64,000 nucleotides of DNA from Rhizobium mayense. Lineage in GTDB: Bacteria; Pseudomonadota; Alphaproteobacteria; Rhizobiales; Rhizobiaceae. The notes beneath the pieces are model-generated. The model worked only from the letters and a program-made list of their open reading frames with translations. It had not been told where the DNA came from and did no database searches. This document shows positions 59,233-64,000 of this stretch, piece after piece. A program made the position numbers and the translations under genes. The stretch is from the NCBI RefSeq assembly GCF_030272705.1, contig NZ_JARFYM010000023.1:1-64000 (forward strand), given 5' to 3'. Position 1 is the first letter of the stretch, and every line of letters begins with the position of its first letter.

Positions 59233-60930
59233 TCACTGGTCCACCGACTGTTCCCCTCGACTGATCCACCTCCATGATCCGTCCGCGTGACACTCGAGCA
59301 CGGCATCGTAAGCCTCTCGCGAGGTATCGGTGTCGGCGAAGTTGATGCAAGCGATCTCTCGCTCAGCAAGCAGTTCCAGGACAACGCGAAGCAGCTCGTG
59401 CCCAAAAATCACGTCCGCATTTTCCAGAAGAACATACCGAGGACCAGCACTAAGCACCTCGGCAATCGCCATAATCTGCTGTTCGCGTGGCGACAATAGG
59501 CTCGACCAGTCGCACTCCTTGTCGAGATCATCAACGGTCAGGGCGCGGACAAATCCGAGCCGCTTGAGGAGGGCAAGGATCTGATCATCAGACGCTTCGC
59601 TTTGCTGCTGTACCGGCACCAATATTTGTCGCAGGGTTCCAGGAGCGAGCTGGGTTCGTTGCGCGAGAAAACGCAGCTGATCGCGTGCCGGACGAATGAT
59701 ACGCCCCACTCCGGATGGGCCAAGTCCCGCCGTTATCCGGAACAAGGCGGTCGCCCCGCCATCATCGCCTCCCACCACTACGACGCGCGTGTCAGCCGGA
59801 AAGATCGCCGAAAGATCTTTCACTAACGCATGGCCGCTTGGTGACGTGAGCGTAAGGCCTTCATAGGCAAGGTTTCCGTCGGCCTCCACGACCTGCAGGT
59901 CGGTTTCTGTTGGCTCGGCAGCTTCTTCCATCGCTTCAATCAGCGAGCTGAGGCGCGCCACCACGACCGCGAAATTGGAAATCGATTTGAATTGACTGAC
60001 AATAAATGAGAACGCGCCGACAAGCATCGCAAAGGCCGCCGCAGACTGGGTAACGACGCCGAACTCCATGTCGCCCCGGATGAATGCGGGGGCGATGATG
60101 AGGATCGGAATGATCTGAGTCATCCAGTTATAGCCCGTCGTGAAGAAACCGACATTGCGGTTGATGACGATTATGCGCCTGAAGTTCGTGGCAAGTTCAT
60201 CGAGACGCCTCAGCAAGAGATTGGCGTGCCTTTGCTCACCTGCCCCAAGCATGATCGATTCCGCGTTCTCGCGCACGCGGATCAAGCCGGACCGGAACGC
60301 TGCCTCGCGGTCGAGCTGATCATAGCTCAGGCTGATCAGGGGGCGGCCCAATACGATTGTCAGGTAAGATCCGGAGGCTGCGTATACGACAGCCGCGATA
60401 AGCAGCAGCGGGCTGATGACCCAAAGAACGCCTGAGAAGGTCAGGACAGTCAAAACGCTGTTCAGCAGCATCAATACGAAAGAAAGGGTCGTAACTGTGA
60501 AGGCGTTGATGTCATCGGCGATCCGCTGGTCAGGATTTGTGAGCTTGCCCCGAACCCCGACGCGGTAAAACGTCCCTCCGGTCATATAAAGGCCGACAGC
60601 GCGGCGCGTCAGGAATTCCCGCCAGAGCAAGGCGAGCCGTTCCTCCGAGAACCGGGCGATTACCGAAGCAACGGTCGATGCTGCGAAAGCCATGGTGTAC
60701 AGGATGGCCTGGCGAATGAATTCTGCCGTCTGCCTTTCGGCGATGGCAGTCATGAAATGCCGGCCAACGAAGCTATTGACGACATTCAGAACACTGATGC
60801 CGCCGAAGAGAGCGACGAGAGCGAAAAGCAGGAATTTGGCTCTTCCGCCGACATCCGAGGTCATAAAGAGCCTGATCGCGCGGACGAACCTGCTCGCCGT
60901 CAACTTGAGCGGAATATGCTGCTGGCTCAT
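59233..60930 (-). CDS. YddA/SbmA-like ABC transporter with degenerate ATPase domain
   Basis: 565 residues. The N-terminal 330 residues are an ABC_membrane_2 transmembrane domain (EERLALLWREFLTRRAVGLY, NPDQRIADDINAFT) as in YddA/Rv1819c. The ATPase part retains the overall layout (LRFLAQRTQLAPGTLRQIL) but Walker A reads GGDDGGAT near 387-394 with Ala for Lys, the signature is LLSPREQQ, Walker B ends LLENA for LDEA, and the H-loop His is Asp (INFADTD). So it cannot hydrolyse ATP in the usual way. It follows glgP by about 30 bases; a start 24 bases earlier is possible. Confidence 0.85.
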   Translation of the reverse strand: MSQQHIPLKLTASRFVRAIRLFMTSDVGGRAKFLLFALVALFGGISVLNVVNSFVGRHFMTAIAERQTAEFIRQAILYTMAFAASTVASVIARFSEERLALLWREFLTRRAVGLYMTGGTFYRVGVRGKLTNPDQRIADDINAFTVTTLSFVLMLLNSVLTVLTFSGVLWVISPLLLIAAVVYAASGSYLTIVLGRPLISLSYDQLDREAAFRSGLIRVRENAESIMLGAGEQRHANLLLRRLDELATNFRRIIVINRNVGFFTTGYNWMTQIIPILIIAPAFIRGDMEFGVVTQSAAAFAMLVGAFSFIVSQFKSISNFAVVVARLSSLIEAMEEAAEPTETDLQVVEADGNLAYEGLTLTSPSGHALVKDLSAIFPADTRVVVVGGDDGGATALFRITAGLGPSGVGRIIRPARDQLRFLAQRTQLAPGTLRQILVPVQQQSEASDDQILALLKRLGFVRALTVDDLDKECDWSSLLSPREQQIMAIAEVLSAGPRYVLLENADVIFGHELLRVVLELLAEREIACINFADTDTSREAYDAVLECHADGSWRWISRGEQSVDQ

Positions 60931-60960
60931 GCGCGCCCCCGCTGTTATTGCCATTCACCA

Positions 60961-63471
60961 TCAAGCAACAGGACAGGGTCTCGCATCCCAGATTTCGGCC
61001 GCATAATCGGCGATCGTACGATCGCTTGAGAACTTGCCGGAGCTGGCGATGTTGAGCAGCGCTTTACGTGTCCATGCTCGAGGATCGGCGTAGAGAGACT
61101 GCAAACGCTGGTCCGCTTCCAGATATGAGGTGAGGTCCGCCAAATGCCTGAAGACATCGCCGCTCGTCAGGAGGATGTTGCGCAGCGCATCCACGACCCC
61201 GGGTTCGTGACGGCAGAAATGACCGGACAGGATCAGATCCAGCACCGCGCGGGTCTCCGGTTCGTTGTCGTAGTGCCAATATGGGCTATACCAGCCGCGG
61301 CTCCCCGCGACCTCTTCGGCCGTCAAACCGAACAGGAAGAAGTTGTCCTCGCCCGCCGCCTCGGCCATTTCGATCGTGGCCCCGTCGCGGGTGCCGATCG
61401 TCAGCGCACCATTCATCATGAACTTCATGTTGCTGGTGCCGCTCGCTTCGTATCCGGCTGTCGAGATCTGGTTGGAAACGTCACTGGCGGGGATGAGGCG
61501 CTCCGCCACCGAGACGCAGTAGTCGGGCAGGAAAACGACCTTGAGGCGCCCACGCACCTGAGGGTCGGCATCGATCGTGCCGGCGAGATTATTGAGAAAT
61601 TTGATTATCAGCTTCGCCACAACGTAAGCGGGCGCGGCTTTGCCGGAAAAGAAGAAGGTGCGCGGCGCCATATCCAGGTCGGGATTTTCGCGAATCCGGT
61701 TGTAGAGCGCGACAATCCGCAGTGCGTTCAACAATTGCCGCTTGTATTCGTGAATGCGCTTGACCTGGCTGTCAAAGATCGCACTGGGATCGACGACGAT
61801 GCCGGCGCTCGATTTCAGCCATGCGGCAAAGCGGTGCTTGGCCATCCGCTTGGCCTCCCGGACCTGATCGACAAAACCACTGTCATCGACGAGCGGTTTC
61901 AACCTTTCCAGCTCGCTGAGGTCGGTGATCCACCCCTCGCCTATGGCATCGTTTATGCACCGTGCAAGCTCCAGGTTGGACATGAGCAGCCAGCGTCGGG
62001 GTGTGACGCCATTCGTCTTGTTGTTGAACCGTTGGGGGAATATCCCGGCTAGATCCTTGACGGTGGTTTCACGCAGCAGTCTCGAATGGATCTCGGCAAC
62101 CCCGTTGGTGCTGTGCGAACCGACGATGGCAAGATGGGCCATACGCACCAGGTGTTCGCCACCATGCTCGATCAGGCTTGCCCGCTCGACCAGGCCTTGA
62201 TCATGGGGAAAGCGGTTGAGGATCTCCTCCTTGAAACGCCGATCAATCTCCAGAATGATCTCGAGATGACGCGGCAACATCAGTTCGAACCACCGCAGCG
62301 GCCATTTCTCCAGTGCCTCGGGCAGAAGCGTGTGATTGGTGTAGGCGAGGCAAGCCCTAGTCAGATCCCAGGCATCATCCCAACTGAGATCCGCGTCATC
62401 GAGCAGGATGCGCATCAATTCGGCGACTGCCATGCTCGGATGCGTGTCGTTGAGCTGGATCGCCACCTTACCCGGCAGAGAATGCCAATCGGAATTATTC
62501 GAGCGAAACCGCCGGACGAGGTCGGCAAGCGAACATGCGACCAAGAAATATTCCTGAACGAACCGCAGGCCTTGTCCCATGCTCGTCGAATCGTCGGGGT
62601 AGAGAACCCGCGTGACCGTCTCTGCTGTGAGCCTTTGGGCGAGCGCGCTGACGAACTCACCGGCGCCGAATGTCTGGAAATCGAAACTTTCCGGCGTTGC
62701 GGCCGCCCAAAGTCGCAGCGTGTTTATGGTCATACCACCGTAGCCGACGACCGGCCGGTCGTAGGGTATGCCGATGAGGCGGGACGGCATCCCAACCGCG
62801 ACCCGCAGATTCCCTCCGCGGACCTCGAAGGAGCAGCCGAGTTTGATTTCCACGGCTTCCTGCGGGCGAGCGACCTCCCAGGGATCCGGCCGACGCAACC
62901 AGTTGTCCGGCTGCTCGCGTTGCCAGCCATCGACGATCGTCTGCTTGAAAATCCCGTACTCGTAGCGCAGCCCATACCCCATCGCCGGCAGTTGCATCGT
63001 CGCCATCGAGTCCAGGAAGCAGGCGGCGAGCCGTCCTAGCCCGCCGTTACCCAATCCCGCGTCGGGCTCCTCGGCAAGAACGGCCAGTTCGTCAATATGC
63101 TCGTGATCGAAGAGCCGCTTGGCGAGGGGATCAAGTCGCAGATTGAGGAGATTGTTACTGAGGGATCGCCCGATCAGGAACTCCATCGACAGATAGTAGA
63201 CCCGCTTCGGATTCTCCCTGTTGTAGGTCTGTTCCGTCCGTTGCCAACGCTGCGACAGCACATCCCTGACGGATCGGGCAATCGCCTCATATCGTTCGCG
63301 GTTTCCTGCATCCTCGGGAGCGATAACATTGTCGAAAAGCAAATGACGCTCATAGAGCCCATCATGGCTTCCCCTGAATTGGATGGGACCGCAGCCGTAT
63401 TGTTCTGGAAGATGCGGAGAGGAAAGAGACTTGAAATCCTGCGGCTGAACAGCCGCCTTCTCGCTGCTCAT
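60961..63471 (-). CDS. glgP: glycogen/alpha-glucan phosphorylase
   Basis: 836 residues, GT35 family. PLP-binding Lys in EASGTSNMKFMMNGALTIGT, and MEFLIGRSLSNNLLNL, DAGLGNGGLGRLAACFLDSM, QLNDTHPS. Phosphorolyses alpha-1,4-glucan to glucose-1-phosphate. GGGGGT precedes the ATG at 63471; the frame is open further to 63510 but without family residues. It sits between the CBS-BON and ABC-like genes on the same strand, not with other glg genes. Confidence 0.93.
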   Translation of the reverse strand: MSSEKAAVQPQDFKSLSSPHLPEQYGCGPIQFRGSHDGLYERHLLFDNVIAPEDAGNRERYEAIARSVRDVLSQRWQRTEQTYNRENPKRVYYLSMEFLIGRSLSNNLLNLRLDPLAKRLFDHEHIDELAVLAEEPDAGLGNGGLGRLAACFLDSMATMQLPAMGYGLRYEYGIFKQTIVDGWQREQPDNWLRRPDPWEVARPQEAVEIKLGCSFEVRGGNLRVAVGMPSRLIGIPYDRPVVGYGGMTINTLRLWAAATPESFDFQTFGAGEFVSALAQRLTAETVTRVLYPDDSTSMGQGLRFVQEYFLVACSLADLVRRFRSNNSDWHSLPGKVAIQLNDTHPSMAVAELMRILLDDADLSWDDAWDLTRACLAYTNHTLLPEALEKWPLRWFELMLPRHLEIILEIDRRFKEEILNRFPHDQGLVERASLIEHGGEHLVRMAHLAIVGSHSTNGVAEIHSRLLRETTVKDLAGIFPQRFNNKTNGVTPRRWLLMSNLELARCINDAIGEGWITDLSELERLKPLVDDSGFVDQVREAKRMAKHRFAAWLKSSAGIVVDPSAIFDSQVKRIHEYKRQLLNALRIVALYNRIRENPDLDMAPRTFFFSGKAAPAYVVAKLIIKFLNNLAGTIDADPQVRGRLKVVFLPDYCVSVAERLIPASDVSNQISTAGYEASGTSNMKFMMNGALTIGTRDGATIEMAEAAGEDNFFLFGLTAEEVAGSRGWYSPYWHYDNEPETRAVLDLILSGHFCRHEPGVVDALRNILLTSGDVFRHLADLTSYLEADQRLQSLYADPRAWTRKALLNIASSGKFSSDRTIADYAAEIWDARPCPVA

Positions 63472-63606
63472 GCTACCCCCTAGCCGTGCCTTGGCAGCGG
63501 CGGTTGTCATTGGTTACCGCATTCACGAGGACCCGCTTGTTGTGGGAGCAGCTCTGGCACTCTGGTTGCCAGGGTCTCCGAAGGTCCGCGGCCCTCTTCT
63601 GGTTCT

Positions 63607-64000
63607 TTAGGACTTGTGCTCCAAGAAATGATCCACGACACCAGCGACGCCGCGGACACTCTCGGCTGCGACGCGCGCCGCCTTCCGGCATTCCTCCGTC
63701 GAGACATGTCCCCACAAATGTACCACGCCGTTTGCCACCGTCACCGTCAGATCCTGTCCTTCGAGACCGGTGTTCTCACTCAAGCGAGTCATGATGCTGC
63801 GACGGATCGCTTCGTCACCAGGCGCCGTTTCATCGGGTTTGGCGAAGATGATCGCCTGGAGAAGATCCGCACGGCTCACGATGCCGACCACGGCGCCCGC
63901 CCGCATCACGGGAAGGCGCTTGATACCGTGCTCCTGCATCAGGTTGGCGACGCGTGCAAGCGGCGTGTCCTCCTCGACGGACACTGGATTGCGGCTCATC
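63607..64000 (-). CDS. CBS-BON domain protein (5' end beyond window)
   Basis: 131 codons visible, starting outside the right edge. MSRNPVSVEEDTPLARVANL and RLPVMRAGAVVGIVSRADLL form the second CBS domain, and a BON domain follows (RSIMTRLSENTGLEGQDLTV, NGVVHLWGHVSTEECRKAAR). The ATG at 63999 is almost surely an internal Met of the usual VMSRNP motif, since the family has two CBS domains. Such proteins sense adenylates and bind membranes. It precedes glgP by 135 bases. Confidence 0.85.
   Translation of the reverse strand, partial: MSRNPVSVEEDTPLARVANLMQEHGIKRLPVMRAGAVVGIVSRADLLQAIIFAKPDETAPGDEAIRRSIMTRLSENTGLEGQDLTVTVANGVVHLWGHVSTEECRKAARVAAESVRGVAGVVDHFLEHKS

Noticed and set aside
59233..60930. 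Frameshifted or broken ABC gene as explanation of the lost motifs
   Set aside because: The frame is continuous at full family length and the sequence around each altered motif still aligns in register, so local frameshifts do not explain the changes.

Overview
The window looks like a piece of a Rhizobiaceae genome (Rhizobium/Agrobacterium type). Evidence: GC-rich coding DNA, many tightly packed catabolic operons with ATGA start/stop overlaps, an unusual number of ABC transporters and LacI/GntR/LysR/AraC regulators, and palindromic intergenic repeats of the kind described from rhizobia. It reads like a metabolic accessory region of a chromosome or chromid. There is no prophage, conjugation, replication or CRISPR machinery. 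The only mobile-element trace is an IS110-type transposase tail at the left edge.

Layout. 1-2.5 kb: transposase tail, then a LacI regulator plus Gfo/Idh/MocA oxidoreductase operon with a perfect palindromic operator. 2.5-12 kb: a divergent catabolic module. The minus strand carries a GntR regulator, a DUF3830 protein, a TIGR04076 protein, an aldo/keto reductase, a SnoaL-like protein and a branched-chain-type binding protein. The plus strand carries the matching ABC transporter (two ATPases, two permeases) and an FAD amine/amino-acid oxidase. 12-17 kb: Bax-inhibitor-1 protein, ECF sigma and anti-sigma factors, a bestrophin-like channel, MsrA, an SDR and SlyX; ECF-like promoters precede the sigma gene and msrA. 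17-24 kb: a metallophosphoesterase coupled to a carbohydrate-type ABC transporter, with a LacI regulator. 24-29 kb: LysR, EmrAB-type efflux pump and a class III nucleotide cyclase. 29-37.8 kb: a GlxA-type regulator and SDR, an AraC regulator with a YWTD propeller protein, and an oxidative sugar set (aldehyde dehydrogenase, SDR, aldose epimerase, GntR). 37.8-42.7 kb: an MscS channel with a cyclic-nucleotide-binding domain, S10 peptidase, dienelactone hydrolase and a secreted isochorismatase-like protein. 42.8-46.6 kb: an acid-sugar dehydratase, MFS transporter and LacI set with a perfect 20-bp operator. 46.7-49.5 kb: an orphan solute-binding protein, then peroxiredoxin and persulfide dioxygenase-rhodanese. 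49.5-50.5 kb: about 1 kb without convincing genes but with several intrinsic terminators, a candidate small-RNA locus. 50.5-57 kb: Ca/H antiporter, DedA protein and an RND efflux pair. 57-59 kb: secreted proteins of unknown function, one with GLG1-like cysteine-rich repeats. 59-64 kb: CBS-BON protein (cut by the right edge), glycogen phosphorylase, and an ABC protein whose ATPase motifs are all degraded.

The items most deserving a second look are the DUF3830/TIGR04076 catabolic module, the noncoding terminator cluster near 49.7-50.2 kb, the dead-ATPase YddA-like transporter behind glgP, and two enzymes or receptors that have lost a key residue (the isochorismatase-like Cys and the cyclic-nucleotide-binding Arg of the MscS channel). 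No database search was possible: family names rest on recognised motifs and overall sequence resemblance.
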